In this document: one piece after another, positions 1 through 12,924 of the stretch
Numbering within the stretch: position 1 is the first letter of the stretch
How the letters are laid out: each line of letters begins with the position of its first letter
Position numbers and translations under genes: made by a program
NCBI GenBank assembly: GCA_033065855.1
Contig: JAVXUO010000932.1
Span: 62,001 to 126,000, forward strand
Reading direction: 5' to 3'
DNA: 64,000 bases
DNA from: Escallonia rubra
Taxonomy: Eukaryota; Streptophyta; Magnoliopsida; Escalloniales; Escalloniaceae
The notes under the pieces: model-generated
What the model saw: the letters and a program-made list of their open reading frames with translations, nothing else
Told to the model about the DNA's origin: nothing
Database searches by the model: none

Positions 1-910
1 GCCGACGCAGGTGGCGGTGGAACTGCTAGCGGTGCGGCGGTGGCGCCCCAGCGGTGCTGCTAGCCGTGGTCTCGGCCGGCGATCTTGACGGAGTGGTGCC
101 GTCGTCTGTGGTCGTGGTGGACAGCGCAGATCTGAGGGGAAGGAGCAGCCGGTGGCTGCTTGTCGCTATGGTGATGGCGCCTGCGGCTCGTGGCGGATAC
201 GGTGGCCACTGATTGTGGTGGACGACGGCGGCAAATTTCTTGTGGCTGCGGTGGCGATTGCTGAAGCCGGTAGCAGCATGTCGGCGACGGCGCTGATTAG
301 CGCTATCATTGGTCACGCTGGTGACGGGGCTAACTGCCGCTCGTCACGGTGGTGGGTGGCATCTCGACGGCGTGAGTCTGATGGTGGTGCCGCTGCGTCT
401 TTCCCTTTTGGTGGTTGAGTTGTTGTGATTGTGCTGTCCGGAGCAAGGTCGCGCCGAAGGCGACAGACGGTGGTGAATGTCCTGTGACAGGATGACCGGA
501 GAAAGGCGCCGTTTGCGGCAGCCCTTTTGCGGCGGATGACTTGGTGGTTCAGAAGCATACGCGGTGGCGCGTATGGGTTGAACCTTGTGACGGGGCTACC
601 ACTGCTGCTTCTTTTCCTTTCGCCGGATTTTTTTTATTGCGTTGCCGTCGGTGGCTCGCGGCAATTTGCTGGTTCTCTTTGCTGCTCCGGTAACTTTGCG
701 GCGGCCGGAGATGGTGATGTCTGAACCTTGTTTGTGGTTGTGCAGGCATGGGCCTGCCGTGTAGGTGCTGCTGATGGTTCTGTTGTTGACCGCCTTCAAA
801 CAGTCTCCAGGTTGGGATTGGAGACCCACGGTGGAGGTGCCGTCGGTTGGCTGTCGACGGTGGTTTCCAAGTTGTACGATCATAGTAATTTTATTTTTTC
901 TTTGACGTGA
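1..910. other. GC-rich GGT/GGC low-complexity block
   Basis: This stretch is rich in GGTGG, GGCGG and GTCGTGG words. Long open frames appear on both strands, but their translations are compositionally biased (His/Thr/Pro/Arg-rich one way, Gly/Ala/Val-rich the other) with no motif I recognise. Base composition changes sharply near 910 to ordinary AT-rich DNA. It may be the edge of an element that continues left of the window. I do not support a gene here. Confidence 0.5.
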
Positions 911-3109
911 TTGGGTTTGGTCAATCGGCTAGGCTGGCGGGTCCCACGGATGGCGCCAAAATGTTGCTGCTTAAAATATGTCCCGCGTACGTTGCGGAAC
1001 CCGAGCCTGGACCGATGACCTGCAAGACAGAAAACGAGTGACCGCCGGGTGGGGTTCCCGGCGGAGAACTCTCCGATGCTTAAGTCAGAGCGCAGCTACA
1101 TGATAATAATTCTAAAAAAGCATGTATGTGTGTAGTTGTGTAGTCGTCCCTTTTACCTGGAGGGTAGACCCATTTATATAATGGTAGGAAGAAGAGCCCT
1201 AGTAGGACTTGAATGTGAAGAAATCCAATTAGGATTGTATTAGGATTCTAGAGACTCACAGGTCTATCTCTGATGATAGAGTCTTGATAAGATAATCCCC
1301 AATGTCCTAGTATGACTGAGAGTGCCGGTATTCCCCAATTATTGGGAGTATATTTGAGATATATCACCCTCAAACTCAAAAACCAATGGACTTTTAGTAG
1401 TTTTTATACTCCTCAAAGCATTGCTAATGTGCGAGAATGGAAGGGAAATTGAGGTTTCGTGGCTTGAGGCACGTTTAAAGACACTGCCTTTAGGCAATAT
1501 TTATCCCCACTCTTTCTGAGTTTGCTACCTAGTTAATGCAAATCACCTTCAGGATAACTCAAACCACACATCTACAGATAGAAACTCTCAGGATTCGTTT
1601 GAGAATTCCTCTTCGAAATTATGTGTGGAATTGAGAGAGAAGAAATAGATTCTGAAAAATTCAGAATTCGTTCTTTTTCATTTTTTGAATTCGAAGCCCG
1701 CATTCAAAGACTAACACCCATCCTTTCATGAAGAGACATAATTGTTAAAGGTGCCACTTGGAATTAATTATTAAACTGGCACCTTTTAGAATTATTTCAA
1801 AATCATCAAATCATCATTAAATATAATGACAGACAAAAATAGTTAAAAAAAACTTGTTAAGGTTCTGTCTAATAGATCTTTAATCAAAGCGCCAAACGCG
1901 CCCGCAATAATAGTTCAAAGAGCTACCTATGCCAACTAAAGCGCATGTAATGCGCCTCTTGCACAAATGCGCGCATGTGCAGGGTGGTGCACCGCACAAT
2001 AACATTTCTAAAATTTCCTCCAATACATCTCAAAACCACTCAAATAGGATAGTGTGCATGCTTTTAGGGTGAGAGAAAGTTTCCTATCTCTTCAATGTTG
2101 GACAAAAAACAAAACCAATTGGGTCTTGAACTTTAGTCACAATATATTCACCCACAATCTTGAAAATAACAATCTCACACTAACAATCCCCACTTAGTTT
2201 TTATGTTGGGAAAATTAGGTTTAGAGGGTTTTTGGGGTAAAAAATTTGTAGATGATGGGTTTAGTTTGAAAATTATGTAAAAGTGGGGTTACTTTTAAAA
2301 ATATCTGAAAAGGGGGATGAGTTAGAAAAAAATGGTTTTTTTTAAAACAAATCTTTTGCTATCCCCAAATTACCCCTCCCCATCCTGTTTGACCCTAGTC
2401 CCCGCTCCCCTTCCGATCTCTTTCCACAACCAGGTTCCAAATTCCCTCTAAAAGTACGTCCAATCCCCCCATTCCAGCGGCCATTCCCGCCCACCCACTC
2501 ACTTCAATTTCCCTCCAAACGGTCCATTTCTCCAAACCAATTCTGTCTCCTCCACGCACACACGCACATCACCCGCCGTATGTTTGGTCCCTCCACCCCC
2601 CTCGCCCAAACCAACACCCCCCAACCGCCACTACCTGGTCAGATTCAACCCCCTCGGTTGTTGTACCCACGCCAACGTAACAACAAATTTTCGAACAAAT
2701 ATGTGGTTTTTCATGCATGTCGCTGTGGTGATCGCAATCTGAAGCTCTGCCATTTGTGTGCACCCGTGTAAAGGTAACCCTCTAACATTTTGCAATTAGT
2801 AGTATTAGGTTGATTGAACTTTTGTAAGAGAGTAACGTACTTTGAGTGACTTTATTTTATGTTTTTTAAGTTGTACAATTTTTTGACAAAATCATATGGT
2901 TGGTACTTTGGCACTACAATTGGTTTGATAAGAAACAAAATTGGCATGCAATGATAACTACACGTACGTTGAATTTCCTTTTTTTTTCTTCGTGAAATGT
3001 CCTTTATTTCATATGCAAATCTCTACTCTTTACAATATTCATCACATACAATGAATACAAATCTTGTACTAGTACATCTATCTAAGTAATGTTGTACACA
3101 TATTTCACA
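911..3109. other. Intergenic, no recognisable gene
   Basis: I see no coding region I can support. A GC-rich stretch around 945-1085 contains the palindromic GGCGCC and ends near a run resembling dispersed plant repeats, but no terminal repeat pair is visible. From about 2340 to 2570 the plus strand is C-rich and pyrimidine-rich. A 63-codon frame at 2580 ends in a Cys-rich tail (CRCGDRNLKLCHLC) that loosely recalls a zinc-finger stub, too short to call. Confidence 0.4.
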
Positions 3110-3700
3110 TCTCACATAACTATTTATTTGTTGTATTATCCTTAATTTTTCTAGCTAAAGATGCAATTCTTGATCCTCCCCTCTATCTGTGCAATGATCA
3201 TTTTGGTACTGCTGTTTTGCTGAATAAAATTTTTCGTATTCCTGGCCTCCCAAATGCAGTATACTGTAACTGCTAATGCCAATTTACTCAGTGTGCTTCT
3301 CATACTTTTCCCCGCTGGAAAAAGTATCCGATGAATCTAGGTCCCTTCCACATGTAATTGAGTTTGTCACATTCCTCCATACTTCTTTGGAAATAGAACA
3401 TTGCATAAAAAGGTGGTCAATATTCTCTTGGTGTTGCTGGCAGAATACACGTGTCCTCTATAATCACATTCCAAGTTTTAAGCCTCTATTTGGTTCTCAT
3501 TTTTTTCTTGCATACTAGCCATAGGATAAATGTACATTTAGGTATATGTTCCACCAAGGTACTTTTGTCCTCTACTTCTCATAACATTCCAAGCAGAGTG
3601 CACTGTGAAATTTCCATGTGAGGTAATTGTCGAGTATGGTTGATCACTTTGCATGATATCAGGGATTGGAGTTTACTGGATTTTGGCTGTTAGATCCCTT
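3110..3700 (-). pseudogene. LINE (non-LTR retrotransposon) remnant, zf-RVT region
   Basis: Read on the minus strand with a few frame changes, this segment gives the typical end of a plant L1-type reverse transcriptase ORF. It shows a GNFTVHSAWNVMRSRG-like stretch, then a FILWLVC segment, then a zinc-binding motif with CILCQQHQENIDHLFMQC (the Cys/His ligands), then a conserved tail reading roughly LALAVTVYCIWEARN. In this family that zinc-binding reverse-transcriptase domain (zf-RVT) follows the polymerase domain. Stops and small indels break the frame, and neither the polymerase core nor an endonuclease is present, so it is a short dead fragment. No poly(A) tail or target duplication was found. 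The family call is firm; the limits are approximate. Confidence 0.7.
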
Positions 3701-5425
3701 AGTGCCAGAGATCTTGGAGGCCACTTATGTTGAATTTCATTGTAGTTTTTCTCGTATCTTTTTGTCAAATTTTTGCCTTATGCAGTATTGCAACACATAC
3801 AAGCTACATCTGCTTCCTTTTCATTTTAAGCAACAAAAGAAGTGCAGGAAAGTGCTTCATCTAAAGAGCAGGCTGTTTGTCGAGGCACAATGAGTTATGC
3901 CAAGTGGTAGCATCAATACGGGGGGCCAAATATAGGGTCCTCTAAGTCCTGTACCTTTTATACTTTTAGGCTTGTTGAAGGTGTATATGTGCCTTTCGGC
4001 TATGAAGGGAATCAAGCATGAGTTGGTTTTAGGCACAAACTTTTCTTTGCCTAGAAGAGGAGGTGTAACACCTGTTATAACAAGCATTACCATTGTAGTG
4101 GCCACAGCCACCACAAACTCACCAGGGAGGCATTGCTCTGCTTTTCCATCTTTTGCATTTTTGGGCAAGAAAGGAGGACATGGGGCACCTTTCAGGGTAT
4201 GGTGATCTTAGAGAAAGACTTTACTACGAAAACAAGCACATATGCCCATTGCAGTTTTAGGCAATGCCACCTTAAACAAGTTCATAATGTCAACCAAACT
4301 TTTTAAAGCTTCTCCATCATCTTTCTCATGTTCCTACTTTTTTGCTTCATTTTGCTGAATTCTATGGTGAATTAGCCCTTCCACCTCGATCAGCCAATGG
4401 GGCGGCTAGTTAAGTTGATTAGCACTTTGCCAAAGTCATTTTTATATGGCGTGTAGAATGTGAGTATTAAAGGAAATGGATAAGCAGATGTGTGACACGT
4501 GACACTTTATCACCCGGCACTAGCTAATATCAAGATCAGAGGTTCTTGTTCCGCGACATGTGGCTCGTGATTTTTCGATTCCAAATTACCAATGATGTGC
4601 TTGATAATGATTGCTCTTGATTGATTTATCCACAACAACAGCCATTTTTAGCTGATTCTTTATGAAAGACTAACATAAACAATGGTTGATTGCATTATTT
4701 ACCTCGTCCCCAAATACTTGCTGATTTAGGATACATATACATGCAAGGAATTGACATAGTTATGTATAAGAAAGCTCAAAGACCTAGTCTTTTGAAAAAT
4801 ACAAAAAGGGTTGTACGATATAATGCAAGATTATCATCTGAAAAAGTATAATTGATAATTGAGATATCTGAAAATTGAAACCTATTTCTTATAAATGTAG
4901 TCAGCCACAACTGGTGTAGTTGGAACCATATTCATGGGGCGGGCGCCTCAATAAACACATAATGCCAATGATTTGGCTAGAATGGAAACAATGAGAGGAG
5001 AGAGAAAGAGATGGACCTTTCAATTACTACGATTCTACTAGCTAGATCAAAGAAATGGATGAGAAAGAAAGAGACGGAGACACGCCGAACCAGAAACAAA
5101 TGATCATGTACACTTGCAAGGGGTCTGTGGTACATGTCCTACTTGGTATATTGTTCCAGCCTTACATTATATTATAGATAAATTGGAGGTGTTCATATGA
5201 TGTCAAGATGCTGCATTGTGAAGTTGCTTCCTTATGTCCTGATCTAGGATTTGAATTTAACAAAATACCCTTTATTTTTTTCCTGGTAGGACAAATTTTC
5301 TGTTTACCTACTGACCTTTCACAGTGAGAAGACTACATTGTGCACCACAATGATTTTGGAAGGAGAGATGTTGTCTTTTTGTCAAATTTCACCGGCTTTA
5401 TGCAGTTTATCAGTGTTGAATGAAT
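3701..5425. other. Intergenic, no recognisable gene
   Basis: AT-rich DNA without a motif I can identify. Frames of 77 and 103 codons overlap on opposite strands at 3857-4205 without a recognisable domain. The sequence just before 5431 (GTTCT at 5426-5430) is the left copy of the target duplication of the next element. Confidence 0.4.
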
Positions 5426-5430
5426 GTTCT

Positions 5431-7875
5431 TGTAACGCCCCGATTTATTCGAAGCGTTAATTTCAAATAAACAAAGGCAGAAAACCCCAAACTATCCAAA
5501 AGTCTCCCAATTGGATATTCAAAGCATCTAAGAATAAGTCTCCAACAAAAACCAATAAATGTCACGCCGGCTTAAAGCAGTTACATTGACTTCAATTACT
5601 CCTACACGGAGCTCCAAGATAAAATCTAAGGTAAAATCTATTCGACAATAAATATAAAAGGAAAATCCTTCCCTAAAAAGTTTTTTATTATCCATTCCTT
5701 ATAATCCTTTGCATAGTTCCAAACACCGGCTGATAACCTGAAAGTAAGGGGGGTGAGCACAAAGCCCATTAAAGATAATCGCACACGCCCACCCACAGAG
5801 TACAAAGCACACTATATCGATAATAGTACTTGGAGTTGATAAAATACGATACCAAGGTGCATGGCGAATACCAAAACCAATGCACTAATTTTCAATTCAA
5901 AAATCAGATTAGCAACAAGGTCAAATAGTTCGTACCAGCAGACTACAATCTCAAAGTAAGGAATTACCATATATAACTAAATTTGCAGTGGGTCAAAAGG
6001 TTTCGATGTGTTTAAAACAATACGAAATTAGGTTCGAAACGTTTCTATAAGTTCTGATAACGATATCTTATATTTCAAAAAGACTCTAGTGAACTCAATA
6101 ATACTTCAGATAAGTTCGAAATGTCTTCAAAAAGATCGGTTATCAAAATTCAAATATCCAACTAGTACAAAGACAAAAACAAGGGAGTCATTCAGAAATG
6201 TGTCACATGTGCCATCACTTACACGTGAGACAAGGTGTAAAAATTAAGATCATAAGCTCTAGCTCATCCGACTTAGCTAGCCCACGTTCCAATCCATATA
6301 AATAAGTCAGAAACAGATAAGTCACATACACTGTGACATGGCTCGCCAGATTATAAAAACATATACCAAATCAACTTAATACACACCAAGAGTTTGAAGT
6401 TGACAAAGTCATTCTCGTTCACACGATTCTATGCAGAATAGTTTTATTCAAGGGCTAACTTTAACAATGAAATCAATGAATTCTAGGAAAACTCAAAGGA
6501 AGAGGACACGTTACTATTTTTGTAATGTCTAAGATCATTAAAAACTGATAAGAAACGAATAAGATGGAGTAAGTCAAAGTAAGCTGATTTGCAGTGTCGA
6601 ACAACAACTTTTGCATCGACGAATAACTTTCAAACTGAATTTTGATCAGAAAATAGATAGATTCGGATAAAACACAAAACTAAGAAGTTTAAGAGGACTC
6701 CTTAAGGTATCCATATTGTCTAGATTATTCAAAACCAATAAGAAATAAAAGAGATTAAACAAATCGAAGTGAGCTGATTTACAGTATCAAAAATAGACAA
6801 GTCTGCACTAACAAATAACTTTCAAACTTAATTTTGACCAAGAACCAAATGGATTCTTAGAAATACTTAAACTACAAAGTTAAAGAATACTCTTAAAAGA
6901 TTTCAGAATATCCAAGATCATATAAAACCAATGAGAAACAAATAAGATACAAGAAATCGAAGTCTGCTGACCTGAATTGATAGAAATATAAGCATAATAA
7001 TGGTCAGATCTATTTTTGAATATTGATCACTTGGAATTTCGGAAAACCCAAAACGAAAAAGTTGTAGTAAACAGTTTGATATTTTTAAAAATGTGTAAAA
7101 ACTCTGAAATTGGATAAGGAAAAAAAAGTTATGAACTCTTAAGGTTGCTACAAGGATTTACAACAAAAAGATCACGAATCAAAGAGAATATTCGAAAGTA
7201 CAAAGAACTATTTAGCGTAACGATCAAGAATGTAATTAGGGTTCTAAATAATCAATAGATCTCTTTAAACAACAAAACAATTGAGGAATGGATCAATAAT
7301 CAGAATTCAGATGGGGTAAATGCGTGAGAAAACCCTTACCTCAATTGCGCAAATCGATCAACTCCTAGTCTTGATCTCCTCTTTCAAATTACGACAAAAA
7401 CCCTAATATAATAGTACCCAAAATTTCAATTAGACGCTATCAATCACTTTAGCTTATGTGGTTCTTATCACAAACCTCAATCCCAATATCAAATTAAGCT
7501 CTTACCTCAATGTAATGACCAAAATTTCAAGAGTGTTCTTCCTAGAGATTCTTTAGAGACTCTTCTGAAGTTTGTGGTGCTTCTAGGAATTATAGTACAT
7601 AAGTCATTGGCCTAAAATGAATGTAATTATATTCCTAACACAATAAGAATTACAAAATATTATTACGTCTCAAAATTCTCTAACTTTCTAAATGGGTCAA
7701 ACTCAAGCCCCTATTTAAATTGGGTTATCTAATCCCAAAAGTATAACCCACTTTCTGGAAGAAAAAGATAAATTGAAATTTTCTTTAGGCACAGTATTTA
7801 ATTAAAAGTCACAATACATTCTAATTAATACTTACACAAGTATCCTGATAAAACAAAAAAAACTGGGGTATTACA
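5431..7875 (-). repeat. 3' LTR of the LARD-like element (left copy)
   Basis: Starts TGTAACGCCCCGATT and ends CTGGGGTATTACA. It aligns by eye along its whole length with 9305-11756, with scattered substitutions and small indels, indicating a fairly old insertion. No gene is visible inside. Confidence 0.88.
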
Positions 7876-9304
7876 TTCTCCCCCACTTAAGATAATTCCG
7901 TCCTTGGAATTGAACGTACCGTAATCATAAAAAATTTGATAACTCGCAACCTCTATGATATCTCAAAGCTTATGCATGTACTTAAAACAGTGTCTTGCCT
8001 TGCAACATGAGTCATTACATTCCTCCCATTTTAATGAAATTTCAACCTCAAAATATTTATGACTTAGTTAGCGAAGAAAACACACTATACTAAATCATTG
8101 CACTCAAATTCAATTCATCACGCTTTCATTGCACTATACCCAGATAATATACCAAATCCCTTTGAGCAATGTTTTCAATAGTAACATGCTTAGCTTCAAG
8201 CCTAAGGTGTAGCAAGTACTAAACAATTATCACATGCCTTGTACTCCACATGATCCAAAACTTGAGCTCAGTCACACCATGAGCCTTATACTAGCATCCG
8301 TGTTATCAAAATCTACGCCTATAGAAAGCCAAAAATGGAGTCATATCAATACTAATGACACTACACCGATAACTGAGGCTAACTAACTAGTAACTAAAAA
8401 TTTTCGCACACTTTCTACTCAATACATCAGTCACACCATTAGCCTTTCAAATTTGATATACTTACTCAACTCATCAACATGAAATTATAGAGTCGTATAT
8501 CTTCTTTGCCCACAAACATCTTTGTATCACAAACACATAATTAATCAAAACAACATCAAATTCATTCTTCCTATCCATATTCGATTACTACTAAGACCAC
8601 AAAAACTCAATGTCTAAGGCCTAAGTAAAACTGCAATGATGCAATGTCTATGAAGCTCACCAAATCAAAACCATGAGATCACCTAAAATATATAGATTTT
8701 TCCTATCAATTTTCACTAGCCCAACACAAAATAGATACTATCAAACAACTGTTGAAGTATACCACTTTGACTTGGCAGTACATATAACCTATTTCTATAA
8801 GCACTCAAACATCACACCAGAGATTGAAAGTTGTAATCCGCATACTTTCATTGCACACTTGATTTCTTGAATCAAACCAGTTCAAAGCATTACCAAGTCC
8901 ATCACAAAGATATGTATTATCTTAATATGATCCAAAATCTGATGCTGCACTCATAAGTATGGCGCATCCACTAATCTTTCAAGTCTCTTAGTTATCATAT
9001 CATTTATATCTCGCATTCACATCATTTACTACATATAGCTACTAGTTCCTAGTGCTACTCGAAGATACCAGAATATCAAAATCTTATCCTTTGACCACCC
9101 TCTATGGTTAACGCTTAAGATCTTTGAATTTTAAAGGCAAATAACATGGGGTCTACTACTGCGTGCTCGACTCAAATCTCAGTCTTATGCTGAAAGATCA
9201 AATAAATTTCAAAACCTAATCCACCTTCCCTAATCTAATCTCAATCACAGATCATATAAGGCCTAAGAGTCTACATAATCTCATACCTAAGCTCTAATAC
9301 CAAC
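7876..9304 (-). other. Non-coding interior of the LARD-like element
   Basis: On the minus strand the interior begins with the primer-binding site at 9291-9304 and ends with a polypurine tract at about 7876-7886. Between them is AT-rich DNA without an open frame longer than about 65 codons and without zinc-knuckle, protease or polymerase motifs. The piece next to the polypurine tract (about 7886-7915) resembles the usual tail just downstream of pol in Gypsy elements, so this may be a remnant of a once-coding interior. Confidence 0.7.
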
Positions 9305-11756
9305 TGTAACGCCCCAATTTTTCGAAGCATTAATTTCAAATAAACAAAGACAGAAGAGCTCAAACTAACCAAAAGTCTCCCAATTTGGGTATTCAGAGCA
9401 TCTAAGAATAAGTCTCCAAGAAACATCAATAAATGTCACTTCGGCTTAAAACAGTTATATTGACGTCAATTACTCCTGCACGGAACTCCAAAATATAATT
9501 TAAGGCAAAATCTATTCGACAATAAATATAAAATGAAAACCCTTCCCTAAGAGGCTTCTTACGTAGCCAGGCCATATAATCCTTTGCATAGCTCCAAACA
9601 CCGGTTGATAACCTGAAAGTAAGGGGGGGGGGGGGGTGAGCACAAAGCCCAGTAAAAATAATCGCACACACCCACCCATAGAGTACAAAGCACGATATAT
9701 CTATAATAGTACTTGGAGTTGATAAATACGATACCAAGGTGCATGGCGAATACCAAAATCAATGCACTAATTTTTAATTCAGAAATGAGATTAGCAACAA
9801 GGTCAAATAGCTCGTACCCGCAGACAATACAATATCAAACTAAGGAATTAACATATATAATTGAATTTCCAGTGGGTCAAAAGGTTTTGATGTGTTTAAA
9901 ACAATACAAAATTAGGTTCGAAACGTTTTCACAAGTTCTGAGAACGATATCTTATATTTTAAAAAGACTCCAGTGAATTCAATAATATTTGAGATAAGTT
10001 CGAAAACGTTTTAAAATAGATCAGATATCAAAACTAAAATGTTCAAGAAGTACAAAGATGAAGACAACACGAGCCAGTAAAAAATGTGTCACACGTGCCA
10101 CGTGAGACAAGGTTCAGAAATTAAGATCGTGATCTCTACCTCATCCCGCTGAGCTAGCCCACATTCCAATCCACGTGGGTAAGTCAGAAATAGATAAGTC
10201 ACATACACTGTGACATGGCTCGCCCCATATATAAAAACATATACCAAATCAACTTAATAAACACCAAGAGTAAGAAGCCGACAAAGTCATTCTCGTTCAC
10301 ACGATTCTATGCAGAATAGTTTTATTCAAGGGCTAACTTCAACAATGAAATCAACAAATTCTAAGAAAACTCAAAGGAAGAGGACTCGTTAATGTTTTCG
10401 TAATGTCTAAGATCATTAAAAACTGATAAGAAACGAATAAGATGGAGTAAGTCAAAGTAAGCTGATTTGCAGAGTCGAACAACAACTTTTGCACCGACGA
10501 ATAACTTTCAAACTAATTTTGATCAGAAAATAGATAGACTCAGATAAAACAAAAAACTAAAAAGTTTAAGCTAGAGGACTGTTTAAGGTTTCCATATTGT
10601 CTAGAATCATCAAAAACCAATAAGAAATGAAGGAGATAGAACAAATCGAAGCGGTCTGATTTACAGTATCAAAAATAGAAAAGTCTGCACTAACAAATAA
10701 CTTTCGAACTCAATTTTGACCAAGAACCAAATGGATTCTTAGAAATACTTAAACTAAAAAGTTGAATAAGACTCTTCAAGGATTTTATAATGTCTAAGAT
10801 CATATAAAACCAATGAGAAACAAATAAGATACAAGAAATCGAAGTCTTCTGACCTGAATTGATAGAAATATAAGCATAACAATGTTCAGATCTATTTTTG
10901 AATATTGATCACTTGGAATTTGAGAAAACACAAAACTAAAAAGTTGTAGTGAAGTATTTGAGGTTGTCAAAAAGTGTAAAAACACTGAAATTGGACAAGG
11001 AACGGAAACAATATGGACTCTTAAGGTTGCTACGATTATTTACAATAAAAAGATCACGAATCAAAGTCATTAATCGAAAGTACAAAGAACTATTTAGCGT
11101 AACTATCAAGAATGTAATTAGGGTTCTAAATAATGAATAAATCTCTTTAAAAAATAAATCAATTGATGAATGGATCGATAATCAGAATTCGGATGGGGTA
11201 AATGTGTGAGAAAACCCTTATATTAATTGCACAAATCGATCAACTCCAAGTCTTGATCTCCTCAAACAAATTATATAAAAAATCATTTTATAATAATACC
11301 CAAAATTTCAATTAGACGCTATAAATCACAATAGCTTATGTGGTTCTTACCATAAACCTCAATCCCAATATCAAAATAAGCTCTTACCTCAATGTAATGA
11401 CCAAAATCTGAAGAGTGTTCTTCCTAGAGATTCTTTGGAGGCTCTTCTGAAGTTTGTGGTACTCCTAGGAATTATAGAATATAAGTCATTAGCCTAAAAG
11501 GAATGTAATTATATTCCTAAAACAATTAGAATTGCAAAATACCCATTACGTTTCAAAATTCTTTTAACTTTATAAATGGGTCAAACTAAAGTCCAAATTT
11601 AAATTGGGTCATCTAATCCCAAAAGTAAAACCCACTTTCTGGAAAAAAAAGATAAATTGATATTTTTTTTAGGCCCAGTATTTAATTAAAAGTCACAATA
11701 CATTCTAATTAATACTTACACAAGTATCCTAAATAAATAAAATCTGGGGTGTTACA
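9305..11756 (-). repeat. 5' LTR of the LARD-like element (right copy)
   Basis: Direct repeat partner of 5431-7875. It differs by a G homopolymer at about 9627-9639, which is short in the left copy, and by many point changes. It is followed directly by GTTCT, the right target-duplication copy. Confidence 0.88.
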
Positions 11757-11864
11757 GTTCTAACAACATAGTTAGTTGAAAACGCATTGCAAACGATTAA
11801 GATTTTTCTTTTAATAATATACACCCACACATATCAAGAAAAACCATAACTAAAAATTACCTTG

Positions 11865-12690
11865 TACTTTTTGCCTCCTAGGGATCTCCTTTTCCCATTG
11901 GCAAACACGTCTGACTGTATTAGCTCCAGTGGCATTTTCACTTGAGACTTTGATTCAGTACATGGCAATTGATGTGCTTTTCCATACAATGTCAGATTGA
12001 ACTTCTAGTTGAGGAAGTCCTCTGACCAGTTGTCTTTGCACCATTGCTTTGAGCTTCGTGAAACTGACACGAGCGAGTCTTGCATGCCATAGATCAGTTG
12101 TTCTATTGAATCTTGTTCTGTCAATATAAGCTTATTGGGCTGTCATGACACACAAATATTTTGATCTTCTTCCTCGCATGTAAGGTTCACCTGGAATTTG
12201 CACTCTTTCATATACCTTCACATCATCACGTCCAAAGATAACATCACCTCCAGATTTAGTTCGTTGAGTGTTGAGACACTGATAGAAGATTTTCTTCATA
12301 GCAGGGACATGATATATATTCTTGAGCCAACTGATCTTCAATAATTGTTATTAGTGAATAGGTTCACTTGACCACAATCATTTTTCCCCTGTAATTAGTC
12401 TTGCTATCAACCTGCCTTCATCACTTGTCATGTGGTTTGATCATCCAGCGTCGTTGATCCATTCTTTGGAGAAGTCTGAACTCTTCCGTTTACCTCCTTC
12501 CGCCAAACTGATATAAACCTCTTCATGTACCGTAGGTAAACCAACATATTCTTGAGTTTCAGGAAATACAAACTCCTCCAATTCATGATCTTCATATATG
12601 TATTCGATAAATTGGTTTTCGACAATGGATATTAATGCTCCCCATTCTTCTTCACTGCCATCATTAGAATTGTTAGAAACGCCAGGGTTA
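11865..12690 (-). pseudogene. Ty1/Copia fragment: protease and pre-integrase region
   Basis: On the minus strand, with frame changes, the order is Copia-like. An acidic linker leads into EWINDAG and SNHMT (the aspartic-protease region; the usual Asp-Ser-Gly reads DAG). It is followed by an LKNIYHVPAMKK stretch, VIFGRDDVKVYERV, and a GAG-pre-integrase segment with FTKLKAMVQRQLVRGLPQ. The fragment stops before the integrase core and has no LTRs, reverse transcriptase or target duplications that I can see. Several stops and shifts show it is dead. It lies about 100 bp outside the LARD-like element, in opposite orientation to the neighbouring MuDR remnant. Confidence 0.75.
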
Positions 12691-12924
12691 CCAACACGGT
12701 ATTACCTTCCTCGAACGTCAGCTTTGGCGAGCGACAATCGTTAGTATAGCCGATAGATATTAGTTTACGTTCTATGATCATTCGGACTCTTTCGCTTTGT
12801 TTTTTTTACCGTTATATGTACTATGTGTACAAAAGCATTGCATTTTGCAATATGGACATGCATGAACAAGACATGTCATTGTATAATGTAAGGCATGTTC
12901 GTTGATAATTTGATATGTGCAGAT

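Larger units (their letters stand above)
5431..11756 (-). mobile_element. Large non-coding LTR retrotransposon (LARD-like)
   Basis: Two direct repeats of about 2.45 kb (5431-7875 and 9305-11756) flank a 1.43-kb interior. Each begins TGTAACGCCCC and ends with a GGGGTRTTACA-type terminus, i.e. TG...CA ends. The flanks carry a perfect 5-bp target duplication GTTCT (5426-5430 and 11757-11761). Orientation is minus: a primer-binding site resembling the initiator-tRNA-Met type (TTGGTATTAGAGC on the minus strand) abuts the right LTR, and a purine tract (GGGGGAGAA on the minus strand) abuts the left LTR. No gag or pol coding is visible in the interior, so it would depend on another element for proteins. 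The long AT-rich LTRs and the primer site resemble Ty3/Gypsy elements, but the lineage is an inference. Confidence 0.9.

Noticed and set aside
26..910. Open frames on both strands in the GC-rich start
   Set aside because: Low-complexity composition and open frames on opposite strands; no motif.
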